From Oceanibaculum indicum P24 (lineage in GTDB: Bacteria; Pseudomonadota; Alphaproteobacteria; Oceanibaculales; Oceanibaculaceae): a stretch of 64,000 bases of DNA. The stretch lies in assembly GCF_000299935.1 (NCBI RefSeq), contig NZ_AMRL01000013.1, forward strand, positions 1 to 64,000. The letters are read 5' to 3'. Made by a program: the position numbers and the translations under genes. Of the stretch, positions 15,159-23,897 are shown one piece after another (position 1 is the stretch's first letter; each line of letters begins with the position of its first letter). The notes below the pieces were generated by a model. It saw nothing but the letters and a program-made list of their open reading frames with translations, searched no databases and was not told where the DNA came from.

Positions 15159-16214
15159 ATGAGCAACGACCAGGATGCCCTGGCTGACGAATGGGCCGCC
15201 GCGGGCGAGGACGACGAGGATATGGCCGCCGCCATGGGCGGCGATGAGGATGAGGCTACAGCCCGTGTCCTGAACCAGGCGGAGATCGATTCGCTTCTCG
15301 GCTTCGACGAGGATGGCGACGGCTCGGGCGACAATTCCGGCATCCACGCCATCGTCAATTCGGCGCTGGTGTCCTATGAACGCCTGCCGATGCTGGAGGT
15401 GGTCTATGATCGCCTTGTCCGCATGATGTCCACCAGCTTGCGCAATTTCACCTCGGACAATGTCGAGGTCTCGCTCGACAACATCAACTCGATCCGCTTC
15501 GGCGATTATCTGAACTCGATCCCGCTGCCCGCCATGCTGGGCGTGTTCAAGGCCGACGAATGGGACAATTTCGGCCTGCTGGTGGTCGATTCGGCGATGA
15601 TCTATTCCATCGTCGACGTGCTGCTGGGCGGCCGGCGCGGCACGGCGGCGATGCGTATCGAGGGCCGGCCTTACACCACCATCGAGCGCAATCTGGTCGA
15701 GCGGCTGATCAACGTCGTGCTGTCCGACCTGTCGGCGGCCTTCGACCCGCTGTCGCCGGTGACCTTCCGCTTCGAGCGTCTGGAGACCAACCCGCGCTTT
15801 GCCACCATTGCCCGCCCGGCCAACGCCGCCATCGTCGCGCGCCTGCGCATCGATATGGAGGATCGCGGCGGACGGCTGGAGCTGCTGCTGCCCTACGCGA
15901 CGCTGGAGCCGGTACGTGAGCTGCTGCTGCAGATGTTCATGGGCGAGAAGTTCGGCCGTGACTCGATCTGGGAAGGCCATCTGGCGACCGAGCTGTGGCA
16001 CACCGATGTCGAGCTGGAAGCGGTGCTGGACGAAGTGCCGGTGCCGCTGGGCGACGTGCTGAACTGGAAGGTCGGCAGCCGCATGTTGCTGAACACCGAG
16101 GCGGATTCGACCATCGATCTGCGCTGCGGCAACGTCACCCTGTTCGGCGGCCGCATGGGCCGCAAGGGAACCGATATCGCCATTCGCATCGAGAAGCGTC
16201 ATCGCAAGATGTAG
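15159..16214 (+). CDS. fliM: Flagellar motor switch protein FliM
   Basis: FliM binds phospho-CheY and transmits the switch signal to the C ring. The 351-residue protein has an acidic N-terminal extension (residues 1-37), then the CheY-binding motif NQAEIDSLLG at about 39-48, a CheC-like middle domain, and a C-terminal SpoA domain (VPLGDVLNWKVGSRMLL, FGGRMGRKGTDIAIRIE). GGAGGCAAG precedes the ATG. FliG and FliN are not in the window. Confidence 0.95.
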   Translation: MSNDQDALADEWAAAGEDDEDMAAAMGGDEDEATARVLNQAEIDSLLGFDEDGDGSGDNSGIHAIVNSALVSYERLPMLEVVYDRLVRMMSTSLRNFTSDNVEVSLDNINSIRFGDYLNSIPLPAMLGVFKADEWDNFGLLVVDSAMIYSIVDVLLGGRRGTAAMRIEGRPYTTIERNLVERLINVVLSDLSAAFDPLSPVTFRFERLETNPRFATIARPANAAIVARLRIDMEDRGGRLELLLPYATLEPVRELLLQMFMGEKFGRDSIWEGHLATELWHTDVELEAVLDEVPVPLGDVLNWKVGSRMLLNTEADSTIDLRCGNVTLFGGRMGRKGTDIAIRIEKRHRKM

Positions 16215-16262
16215 CATGGAGCCGCCGGCACGCCGCCGGCCGCCACGGGAAGGGATGGGCGC

Positions 16263-16784
16263 ATGATGGGCCTGGAAATGTCGCTGCTGCTGGAAACGCT
16301 GGTGGCTGCCTTGCTGGTCGCCACCATCGTCTATGCCGCCATCCTGAACCGCAAGCTGGGCCGGCTGCGCGCCGACCGGGCGGAGCTGGAGGCGCAGATC
16401 GCCCGATTCGTGGAGTGCACGCATCGCGCCGAAGCCAGCATCAAGCATCTGAAGGCGGTTTCCGAAGAGGCCGGCCGGTCGCTGCAGCAGCCCATCGACA
16501 GGGCTATGGCCGTGCGCGATGAGCTGGTGTTCATGATCGAGCGTGGCGACACGCTGTCGGAGAAGCTGTCGGGCCGGATCTCGGCGGCGCGCGAGCCGCG
16601 CGCGGAAGAGACGCCTGCTGCCATGCCCAGGCGACCGCGCCCGGCCGCGCCAGTTCAGGCTGCGCCCGGACAGGAGCGGGGCCAGGACAGGATGGTGGGA
16701 CCGGCGCCCGAGGAGGACGAGGATATGGCCGGCCGTTCCAAGGCGGAGCGCGACCTGCTGCGTGCTCTCCGCGAGGCCCGCTAG
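16263..16784 (+). CDS. DUF6468 family membrane protein, flagellar locus
   Basis: A 173-residue protein with one N-terminal membrane helix (residues about 7-27), a charged helical middle (LGRLRADRAELEAQIARFV, then CTHRAEASIKHLKAVSEEAG), and a Pro/Arg-rich C-terminal tail. It matches what I know of the DUF6468 family, found almost only next to fliM and motE-like genes in alphaproteobacteria. Its role is unknown. GGGAAGGGATGG precedes the ATG. It is within the fliL operon, 48 bases after fliM. Confidence 0.7.
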   Translation: MMGLEMSLLLETLVAALLVATIVYAAILNRKLGRLRADRAELEAQIARFVECTHRAEASIKHLKAVSEEAGRSLQQPIDRAMAVRDELVFMIERGDTLSEKLSGRISAAREPRAEETPAAMPRRPRPAAPVQAAPGQERGQDRMVGPAPEEDEDMAGRSKAERDLLRALREAR

Positions 16785-16847
16785 CAACAACTGCTGAGAT
16801 ATGAAGGGGCGCGTGGCGCCCGCCTGAAAGAACCGAGTGGAATAGTG

Positions 16848-17579
16848 ATGCTGTCGATCCCACGCCTGTTGCCGGTTACGATTCTGGCCGCCCTGCTGCT
16901 GCTGACCGTGAAGCTGGGCGGTATCTGGGACGGTGTCTCCCGCCTGCAGGCCGGGATCGGCACTGCGCCGGTGCGTGCCCAGCAGGCCCAGCAGCCGGCG
17001 CCCGCAAACCAGCAACCGGCGAACCAGCAGCAACCGGCCAATCAGCAGCCCGCAGGTCAGCCTTCCACAAATCAGCAGAACGGGGCCAACCAGGGTGGTA
17101 CGGGCCAGGGTGGGGCTTCGTCGGGCGGCACCGCCGTCGATCCGATCCTGTTCAGCCGGTCGGAAATCGAGCTGCTGCAGGAATTGTCGCGCCGCCGCGA
17201 TGAGCTGGACCAGCGCGAGCAGACGCTGGTGCAGAAGGAGGGGCTGCTGGCAGCCGCCGAGCAGCGTATCGACAAGAAAATTGCCGAGCTGGATGCGATC
17301 CGCTCCGACATCGAGGGGCTGATCAAGAAATATAACGAACAGGAAGAGGCGGAGGTGCAGCGCCTCGTGAAGATCTACGAGGCGATGAAACCCAAGGATG
17401 CGGCCCGCATCTTCGACCAGCTGGACATGAACATCCTCCTCCAGGTCGTGGAGCGCATGGCCGAACGCCGCGTCGCGCCGATCCTCGCCGATATGAGCCC
17501 GAAACGGGCCAATGAGCTGACTGCGGAAATTGCATCGCGTCGCCAGATGCCTGATCTTGGCGCGCAACCGACCCAGTAG
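16848..17579 (+). CDS. MotE-family flagellar protein (MgtE N-terminal-like domain)
   Basis: MotE-type proteins are periplasmic chaperones of the stator/motor. This 243-residue protein has a signal-anchor (residues about 5-22), a Gln/Asn/Pro-rich repetitive stretch (residues about 43-90), a long coiled coil (SRRRDELDQREQTLVQKEG and on), and a C-terminal helical domain with MKPKDAARIFDQLD and MSPKRANELTAEIA, the MgtE-N/MotE signature. An in-frame GTG directly precedes the ATG. It is the last gene of the fliL operon. Confidence 0.8.
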   Translation: MLSIPRLLPVTILAALLLLTVKLGGIWDGVSRLQAGIGTAPVRAQQAQQPAPANQQPANQQQPANQQPAGQPSTNQQNGANQGGTGQGGASSGGTAVDPILFSRSEIELLQELSRRRDELDQREQTLVQKEGLLAAAEQRIDKKIAELDAIRSDIEGLIKKYNEQEEAEVQRLVKIYEAMKPKDAARIFDQLDMNILLQVVERMAERRVAPILADMSPKRANELTAEIASRRQMPDLGAQPTQ

Positions 17580-17646
17580 CGGTAACAGTGGCGGAATTAC
17601 AGCGGAACCGGCGCCGCCTGGCGCTTAAAAAAAGATCGTGATCGTT

Positions 17647-17661
17647 TTAACTCTTGTTTAA
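17647..17661. promoter_or_regulatory. CtrA box upstream of cheY
   Basis: TTAACTCTTGTTTAA is an exact match to the full CtrA recognition form TTAA-N7-TTAA, followed directly by another TTAA. It lies about 70 bases before the cheY-like gene at 17732. CtrA activates motility and chemotaxis genes in many alphaproteobacteria; the CckA-like kinase that feeds this pathway is at 29568. Confidence 0.75.
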
Positions 17662-17731
17662 TTAACGGCGACTAGAGTGACCCCCGTCGCCCGTTAACCA
17701 CACAAACCTACGCTTTAAACCGAGGTGATGA

Positions 17732-18118
17732 ATGAGCGTCGATATGAACATGGATATCCTCATCGTCGATGATTATCGCACGATGCTCCGGATCATCCGC
17801 AATCTGCTGAAACAGATCGGCTTCGATAATGTCGATGAAGCCACCGATGGCAGCATGGCGCTCAAGAAAATGCGCGAGAAGAGCTATGGGCTCGTCATTT
17901 CCGACTGGAACATGGAGCCGATGACCGGCCTGCAGCTCCTGAAGGAAGTGCGCGCGGACGCCAAGCTGAAACATACGCCCTTCATCATGGTGACGGCGGA
18001 AAGCAAGACCGAGAACGTGATCGCCGCCAAGCAGGCCGGCGTGAACAATTACATTGTGAAGCCGTTCAACGCCGCCACGCTGAAGATGAAGCTGACGGCT
18101 GTCATCGGGAACTTCTGA
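17732..18118 (+). CDS. cheY: CheY-type single-domain response regulator
   Basis: A 128-residue receiver domain that, by family, binds FliM when phosphorylated. Key residues are all present: acidic pair D13/D14, phospho-acceptor D58 (ISDWNMEPMTG), T88 and K110 (IVKPFN). AGGTGATGA precedes the ATG. It is adjacent to cheZ, and both are preceded by a CtrA box. The wording VISDWNMEPM is typical of CheY proteins paired with CheZ. Confidence 0.9.
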   Translation: MSVDMNMDILIVDDYRTMLRIIRNLLKQIGFDNVDEATDGSMALKKMREKSYGLVISDWNMEPMTGLQLLKEVRADAKLKHTPFIMVTAESKTENVIAAKQAGVNNYIVKPFNAATLKMKLTAVIGNF

Positions 18119-18132
18119 CAGAGGGTTCTGCC

Positions 18133-18810
18133 ATGGCCGTTCCGTCGAAATTTTCGGCAAAGCAGCCTGCCGGCGAGGCCGCTGCCGATTCGTCCGCCGG
18201 TCCGGCCGTGACCACGGAAGAGGTGGTCTCCGTTGTCGAGCAGATGCTGTCCAACCTGCGCGGCGACCTGTCGCCGGGTGCCATGCAGCTCTATGGCGAG
18301 CTGGAGGATCTGGCGCGCTTCATCCGTGATGCCCGCAAGGACCTGGCGGAAATCCGCCCGGAAGACATCCGCGACCATCATATCCCGAGTGCCACCGACG
18401 AGCTGGATGCGGTGATCGGCGCCACCGAGGAGGCGACGGGCCGTATTCTGGATGCCTGCGAGGTGTTCTCCGAAGTCTCCGGCAAGCTGTCGGAAGAGGA
18501 TTCGGAGCGCACCATGAATGCGGTCACCGAAATCTACGAGGCCTGCAACTTCCAGGACATTACCGGCCAGCGCATTACCAAGGTGGTCGGCACGCTGAAG
18601 CATATCGAGGACAAGATCGAACAGCTCCTCCAGGCTTTCGGCGCGGGGGTCAATAACGCGAAGGACGGCGCTGCCAAGAAGCCGCCGGCCGCGGAAAAGC
18701 CCAAGGGCAAGGATGGCCGGCCGGATGCCGATCTGCTGAATGGCCCGCAATTGCCCGGCAATGCGAATTCGCAGGAAGATATCGACGCAATTCTCGCGAG
18801 TTTCGACTAG
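18133..18810 (+). CDS. cheZ: Protein phosphatase CheZ
   Basis: CheZ removes phosphate from CheY-P. The 225-residue helical protein has the active-site region ACNFQDITGQRITKVV (Q141 to Q146; one Gln acts in hydrolysis) and a C-terminal DIDAILASFD peptide like the tethering helix that binds CheY. A disordered Lys/Pro-rich linker joins them. It begins 14 bases after cheY. Confidence 0.9.
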   Translation: MAVPSKFSAKQPAGEAAADSSAGPAVTTEEVVSVVEQMLSNLRGDLSPGAMQLYGELEDLARFIRDARKDLAEIRPEDIRDHHIPSATDELDAVIGATEEATGRILDACEVFSEVSGKLSEEDSERTMNAVTEIYEACNFQDITGQRITKVVGTLKHIEDKIEQLLQAFGAGVNNAKDGAAKKPPAAEKPKGKDGRPDADLLNGPQLPGNANSQEDIDAILASFD

Positions 18811-18846
18811 ACTGTCGCCAGTTAGGTTAACGGGCGGCCGGAGTCG

Positions 18847-19545
18847 ATGCAGGGCGAAGACGGGCAGAACGAAACGAAGAATCCCGCAGCGGCCAGTGCC
18901 CAGGCTCTGTTGAGCCTGTATCTCCTCCTGCTGGCCTTCTTCATCCTGCTGCAATCCATCTCCACCTTCGAGGACCAGCGCGCCGGCGAGGTGATGGAAG
19001 GGGTAAACCGCAGTTTCCCCTCCTTCCTGAAGTCCGGCACGGTCGGCGGCGACCGCATGACCAGCGGCGGCCTTGCCGAGGGTGCCGAAGCCTCGGCCCG
19101 GCTGGGTCCGCTTTTCGAAAGCCAGTTCACCCTGTCGCCGACGGCGCGCATGACGCCGGCCGACAGCTTCCGCGCGACCGTGCCGCTGGCGGAACTGTTC
19201 GAGGGGCCGGGTGAGGGGCTGAATCCGCAAATCGCCCCCTTCCTTGATCAGCTTGCCGATATTCTGCAGCGCCCGCCTGCCGGTGCACGGATCGAGCTTG
19301 AACTGCTGATTCCCGAAAAACCGGCTGCCATCGGCGCCAGCGGAAATGCCGAGACACCAACCATGCGGCGGCTTGCCAATCTGGTGCAGGCGCTCGTTCA
19401 GGCCGGCGCGCCGGCCAGCGTGCTGTCCATCGGCTATGGGCTTGGCAACGGAAACGGCAATGGCGATGGCCAGAAGATGAGCTTCCTGTTCCATGTCCGG
19501 AGCAGCGCCAGCACTGCCGTCACCTTCGGTCCGGAGAGCCGCTGA
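18847..19545 (+). CDS. MotB-like protein lacking the membrane aspartate
   Basis: A 232-residue protein with one membrane helix at residues about 20-38 (LLSLYLLLLAFFILLQ) and a periplasmic part. The helix aligns with MotB and with the next gene, LLLAFFI in both, but the position of the proton-binding Asp is Ser23. The C-terminal part (residues about 120-232) looks like a worn OmpA-type domain without the usual peptidoglycan-binding signature. It ends with an ATGA overlap with the next gene. It may be a partner subunit of that protein. No motA is in the window. Confidence 0.6.
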   Translation: MQGEDGQNETKNPAAASAQALLSLYLLLLAFFILLQSISTFEDQRAGEVMEGVNRSFPSFLKSGTVGGDRMTSGGLAEGAEASARLGPLFESQFTLSPTARMTPADSFRATVPLAELFEGPGEGLNPQIAPFLDQLADILQRPPAGARIELELLIPEKPAAIGASGNAETPTMRRLANLVQALVQAGAPASVLSIGYGLGNGNGNGDGQKMSFLFHVRSSASTAVTFGPESR

Positions 19546-20342
19546 TGCCCTCCGATCCGCTTTTTGGCCTGAACAGCGGCCCGCATGGTGGTGCAGGCAA
19601 AAACCCCAACGCACCAGATTCACCGCCGCAGCACAGCCCGTTCCATATCCTGCCGAAGGTCGGCGGGCCGTTCTGGCTGCTGACCTTTCTCGACGTCATC
19701 AGCCTGCTGCTGGCCTTCTTCATCATGCTGTTTGCCATGTCGAACCCCAGGACAGCAGACTGGGAGGAGCTGTCGGCCACCCTGGCCGACCGGCTGGCAC
19801 CGAATGTGGAGACCGTGAAGCCGGCGCCGCCGACCGCGCTGACCATCGACGAAGACAAGACCGTACCGGGCCTGAACCTCGATTATCTGGTCTCGCTGCT
19901 GCGCGGCCATCTCGACAGCGATCCGCTGTTGGCACGAACCGTGCTTCACCGTTTTCCGGACCGGTTGATCCTCTCGATGCCGTCCGACCTGCTGTTCGCG
20001 CTGAACAGTGCCGCCCTCAACGACCAGGCCCGCCGGGCCCTGTTCGAGCTGGGCGGCCTGCTCGGCAACCTCAGCAACCGGACGGATGTGTATGGTCATA
20101 CCGATCCCGCGCCGATCCGCTCCGGTCCCTATCGCAGCAACTGGGAGCTTTCGTTGGCGCGTGCACAGTCCGTAGCGACGGCGCTGCTGGAATCGGGTTA
20201 TGATAAGCCTATGATCGTTCAAGGATTCGCCGATACGCGCTTCGTTTTTCTCGCCCGTGATATCCTCTCGCCCCGGCGTGAGGCGCTGGCGCGCCGCGTC
20301 GATATCGTGCTCTACCCGTCGCAGGCCGCGATCCTGCCATGA
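19545..20342 (+). CDS. MotB-like OmpA-domain protein
   Basis: A 265-residue protein with one membrane helix (residues about 43-63) carrying Asp50 in TFLDVISLLLAFF, the position of the ion-binding Asp of MotB. The C-terminal OmpA/MotB domain contains YGHTDPAPIRSGPYRSNWELSLARAQSV, the peptidoglycan-binding signature. The translational start overlaps the previous gene's stop, and its own stop overlaps the start of the TPR protein, so the three are likely co-translated. It could be the flagellar stator subunit, with motA elsewhere, or part of a separate ion-driven complex. Confidence 0.72.
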   Translation: MPSDPLFGLNSGPHGGAGKNPNAPDSPPQHSPFHILPKVGGPFWLLTFLDVISLLLAFFIMLFAMSNPRTADWEELSATLADRLAPNVETVKPAPPTALTIDEDKTVPGLNLDYLVSLLRGHLDSDPLLARTVLHRFPDRLILSMPSDLLFALNSAALNDQARRALFELGGLLGNLSNRTDVYGHTDPAPIRSGPYRSNWELSLARAQSVATALLESGYDKPMIVQGFADTRFVFLARDILSPRREALARRVDIVLYPSQAAILP

Positions 20343-23300
20343 GGCGCGCCGCGATCCTTTCCCTGCTTGGGGCCCTGCTGGCGGCCCTGACTGGTGCGGC
20401 GTATCTCGCGCCGCTGCCGGCGCTTGCTCAGCAAACCGGACAGCCAGCCAGCAGCCCGGCACAGACGACGGCACCGGTGCAGGTGCCGGTGCGTGGTGGC
20501 CTGCATGAAGGCTATGGAAGGCTGGTGTTCGACTGGCCCGGTAATGTGGAATACACGGCGGCAGTCGAGGATGGTTCGCTCATCATCCGGTTCGACCGGC
20601 CGCTGCGCACGGATATCTCCGGCGCGCTCGCCAATCTGCGCAGCTTCCTGGCCGGCGGATCGCTGGAACCGGACGGCCGCACCCTGTCCTTCGTGCTGGC
20701 CAATGGCGATTTTGGCTTGCGCAGCTTCAAGATCGGCACCTCGGTCGTGCTCGACCTGCTGCGCCAGGGCGGGGCAGAGACGGCAGAATCCGCGCCGCCA
20801 CCCAGCCCGCTGCCGGCCAATGCGCAGCAACCGGCACCAGCCAGTGTGCCAGCCAGTCCGGCGGCCACCGACCTCAGGGTGCGCGGCGCCGATCATGACG
20901 GCTATTCCCGTCTGGTGTTCGACTGGAATCAGCCGGTCGATTACACGGTGGACAGCCGGAACGGGCAGGCAACCCTGCGATTCGACCGGCCGGCCAGCTA
21001 CGAGATCGGCACGCTGAACAGCCGGCCGCTGCGCAATGTGCGGCGGGTGGAACCGACAGGCGGCGACGGGCGCGGTGTGACCCTGCAGATCGCCCCCGAT
21101 TCGCGGCTCAGGCATTTCCGCAGTGGCACGCGAATCGTGGTCGATGTGCTGAACCCTGCTTCCGGAGGCGCGCCGGAAACCCGACCGGCCTCCCAACAGG
21201 CAACTGCACCCACACCGACGCCCAAGCCGCCGGCCGGCGAGCGCGGCCAGCCAGCAGCGGCGCCCCAGCAGGCACCGCAGGCTCAGACTCCGGGCCAGCC
21301 TCCCTCCGCCGCAACCGCCAGCCCACAGGACCGCCCGCCCGGGGAACGCGGCCCGTCGCTGCCCGCACAGCCGGTCACGCCGGTTACCAGCCAGCAGACG
21401 GCGGATGCCCGCCCGATCCCGGGAGCAGGGCCGGCGGCGCAACCCCTGACCTCATCCCTGGCGCCGTCGCGAATCCAGGCCCCGGTACCGCTGGAGCAGC
21501 TACAGGGCGCACCGGTACCGGTGACGCTGCGCCGCGAGGGCGACATGGTGGCGCTGCGCTTCCAGTTCGAGGATTCCAACGCCGCGGCCGTGTTCCGCCG
21601 TGCCGCGCATCTGTGGATCGTGTTCGATGGTGCGCGTCGCTTCGACTTCTCGGCGGTGACGGATACCGACGCGGGCATCTTCTCTGAACTAACGCAGGTT
21701 CCGGTACCGAATGGCTCGCTGGCACGCGCGCGTCTGGTCCCCGGCGTCAATCCCCGGATCTGGCGCGACGGGCCAAGCTGGGTGATCGAGCTGCGCGCAC
21801 AGCCGCTGCGCCCCGACGTGGCGCTGGCGACCGAGGTGCAGCCGGTCAGCCCGCAGGGGCCGCGCCTGTTCATTCCCGTTACCGGCATTGGCGAGACCGT
21901 TGTCGTGCGCGACCCGGAGGTCGGTGACGAGCTGCATATCGTGCCGCTGTCGATGCTGGGGCGCGGTATCGAGGGCGACCGGCGCTTTGCCGAGTTCGAG
22001 CTGCTGGCGACGGTGCAGGGTATCGCCGTGGTGCCGCTTGCCGATGGCGTGGCGGTACGGCAATTGCCGGATGGTGTCGCAATCACCAGCGGCGACGGTC
22101 TGGTGCTGTCGCGCGACCTGCCGGAACGGTCGGAGACCTTCGGGGAAGTTGCGTCGGACAGCGATATCCGCAAGGGCAAGCCTTTCGCCATGCAGGAATG
22201 GCGCGGCAACCAGGCGCCCGGCCAGGGTTTCTATCCCAAGCGGCAGCAGTTGCAATTCGCCCTGGCCGATGCCACCAGCATCGCACGCACCAAGCCGCGC
22301 ATGGATCTCGCGCGCTTCTACTTCGCCAACGGCCTGGCGCCGGAGGCGATGGGGCTGCTCCGGATCATCGCGGAGGGCGATGCGGACTATGCGAACCTGC
22401 CCAGCTTCAAGGCGCTGCGCGGCGCTACCCTGTTCATGATGGGCCGCCACGAGGACGCGTTGAAAGACCTTTCCGACCGGGCGCTGGATGGTATCCGCGA
22501 GGTGGCGCTGTGGCGCGGCGCGGCCTTCGCGGCGCTCGGCAAGTGGAACGAGGCGGTGGAGCAGTTCGCCCGCGCCGGCGAGATTCCGGCCGACTATCCG
22601 CGTAACTACACGACGGAGATCGCGCTGCTGGCGGCCCAAGCGGCCATCCGCGTCGGCGACAACCGTGGTGCTGGCCAGTTCCTGAACGTGGTGGCGGCCG
22701 GCACGCCGACCGACAGCGAACAGGCGCGCATCAACTATCTGCGCGGGCTTGTGCTGCAGGCGGCGGGCGATACCGATGCGGCGTTCGAGCTGTGGCGTCC
22801 GCTGGCCGAGGGCGCGGACCGCTGGGCCCGGGTGCGGGCGGCACGCGCGATCATCGAGCAGGAGCTGGCGCAGGGCAAAATCTCCAACGCCGATGCGCTG
22901 CAGCGGCTGGAAAGCCTGCGCTTCGCCTGGCGCGGCGACGATCTGGAGTTCGATCTGCTGCGCCGGCTGGGCGACCTGTATCTGGCGGAGAATGATTACC
23001 GGAACGGTCTGGCGACGCTGCGCGAGGCGGCGACCCTGTTCCCGAATCATCCGGAAACGCCGACCCTGGCGCGCACCATGACCGACGCCTTCGCCAAACT
23101 CTATCTGGAAGGCGGTGCGGAGCGCATGCCGCCGCTGACAGCGCTGGCGCTGTACGATGATTTCCGGGAGCTGACGCCGCCCGGTGCGCGCGGCAACGAG
23201 ATGATCCAGCGTCTGGCTGACCGTCTGGTGACGGTCGATCTGCTGGACCGTGCCGCCAACCTGCTGGACCGTCAGGTGAAGTTCCGCCTGGAAGGGGTGG

Positions 23301-23890
23301 AGAAGGCGCGGATCGGCGCCCGGCTGGCGCTCATCCGGCTGCTTGACCGTCGGCCCGAGGCGGCGGTCGGCGCGCTGGACGAGAGTGCTGTGCCCGGCAT
23401 TCCGGTGGAGCTGGCGCGCGAGCGCAACCGGCTGCGGGCGCGGGCGCAGTTCGACCTCGGCAATCCCGAACAGGCCATCACCCTGCTGCAGCCGGACACC
23501 AGCCGCGAGGCCGACCTGCTGCGTGCCGATATCCTGTGGCGGCAGCAGGATTGGGCCGGCGCCGCCGAGGTGTTCGCCCGGCTGGCCGATCCGCTGGCCG
23601 ACAAGCGCGACCTGACGGAGCGCGAGGCGACGCTGGTGCTGAACTGGGCGATTTCCGCCTCGATGAGCGAGAACACCCCGGCGGTGGTGCTGATCCGGCA
23701 GAATTTCGCGCAGGCGATGGACGCCACCCGCTTCCGCGAGGCCTTCCGCCTGATCACCAACACGACCTCGGGCGATTTGAACGATCTGCGGACGCTGACC
23801 CAGCGGTTCCAGGAGGTCGAGCGCTTCCAGTCCTTCCTCAGCGATTACCGGGAACGGCTGAAGGCCAGCCAGCTCAGCGCCATCAACTGA
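20339..23890 (+). CDS. Very large periplasmic AMIN-like/TPR protein
   Basis: A 1183-residue exported protein (signal peptide to about residue 30, LALAQQ). Residues about 45-140 and 165-265 contain two related beta domains (YGRLVFDWPGNVEYT and YSRLVFDWNQPVDYT) and a third, weaker one at about 395-480. By eye these resemble AMIN domains, which bind peptidoglycan or secretins. A Pro/Gln-rich linker separates them. From about residue 640 to the end the protein is helical with TPR-like repeats. It overlaps the MotB-like gene by four bases. This layout recalls FimV-like or stator-associated scaffold proteins. Function unknown. Confidence 0.65.
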   Translation: MRRAAILSLLGALLAALTGAAYLAPLPALAQQTGQPASSPAQTTAPVQVPVRGGLHEGYGRLVFDWPGNVEYTAAVEDGSLIIRFDRPLRTDISGALANLRSFLAGGSLEPDGRTLSFVLANGDFGLRSFKIGTSVVLDLLRQGGAETAESAPPPSPLPANAQQPAPASVPASPAATDLRVRGADHDGYSRLVFDWNQPVDYTVDSRNGQATLRFDRPASYEIGTLNSRPLRNVRRVEPTGGDGRGVTLQIAPDSRLRHFRSGTRIVVDVLNPASGGAPETRPASQQATAPTPTPKPPAGERGQPAAAPQQAPQAQTPGQPPSAATASPQDRPPGERGPSLPAQPVTPVTSQQTADARPIPGAGPAAQPLTSSLAPSRIQAPVPLEQLQGAPVPVTLRREGDMVALRFQFEDSNAAAVFRRAAHLWIVFDGARRFDFSAVTDTDAGIFSELTQVPVPNGSLARARLVPGVNPRIWRDGPSWVIELRAQPLRPDVALATEVQPVSPQGPRLFIPVTGIGETVVVRDPEVGDELHIVPLSMLGRGIEGDRRFAEFELLATVQGIAVVPLADGVAVRQLPDGVAITSGDGLVLSRDLPERSETFGEVASDSDIRKGKPFAMQEWRGNQAPGQGFYPKRQQLQFALADATSIARTKPRMDLARFYFANGLAPEAMGLLRIIAEGDADYANLPSFKALRGATLFMMGRHEDALKDLSDRALDGIREVALWRGAAFAALGKWNEAVEQFARAGEIPADYPRNYTTEIALLAAQAAIRVGDNRGAGQFLNVVAAGTPTDSEQARINYLRGLVLQAAGDTDAAFELWRPLAEGADRWARVRAARAIIEQELAQGKISNADALQRLESLRFAWRGDDLEFDLLRRLGDLYLAENDYRNGLATLREAATLFPNHPETPTLARTMTDAFAKLYLEGGAERMPPLTALALYDDFRELTPPGARGNEMIQRLADRLVTVDLLDRAANLLDRQVKFRLEGVEKARIGARLALIRLLDRRPEAAVGALDESAVPGIPVELARERNRLRARAQFDLGNPEQAITLLQPDTSREADLLRADILWRQQDWAGAAEVFARLADPLADKRDLTEREATLVLNWAISASMSENTPAVVLIRQNFAQAMDATRFREAFRLITNTTSGDLNDLRTLTQRFQEVERFQSFLSDYRERLKASQLSAIN

Positions 23891-23897
23891 CGCGTCT

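Noticed and set aside
15012-17567. 851-residue minus-strand frame opposite fliM and motE
   Set aside because: It is antisense to well-supported genes and shows no domain or ribosome site.
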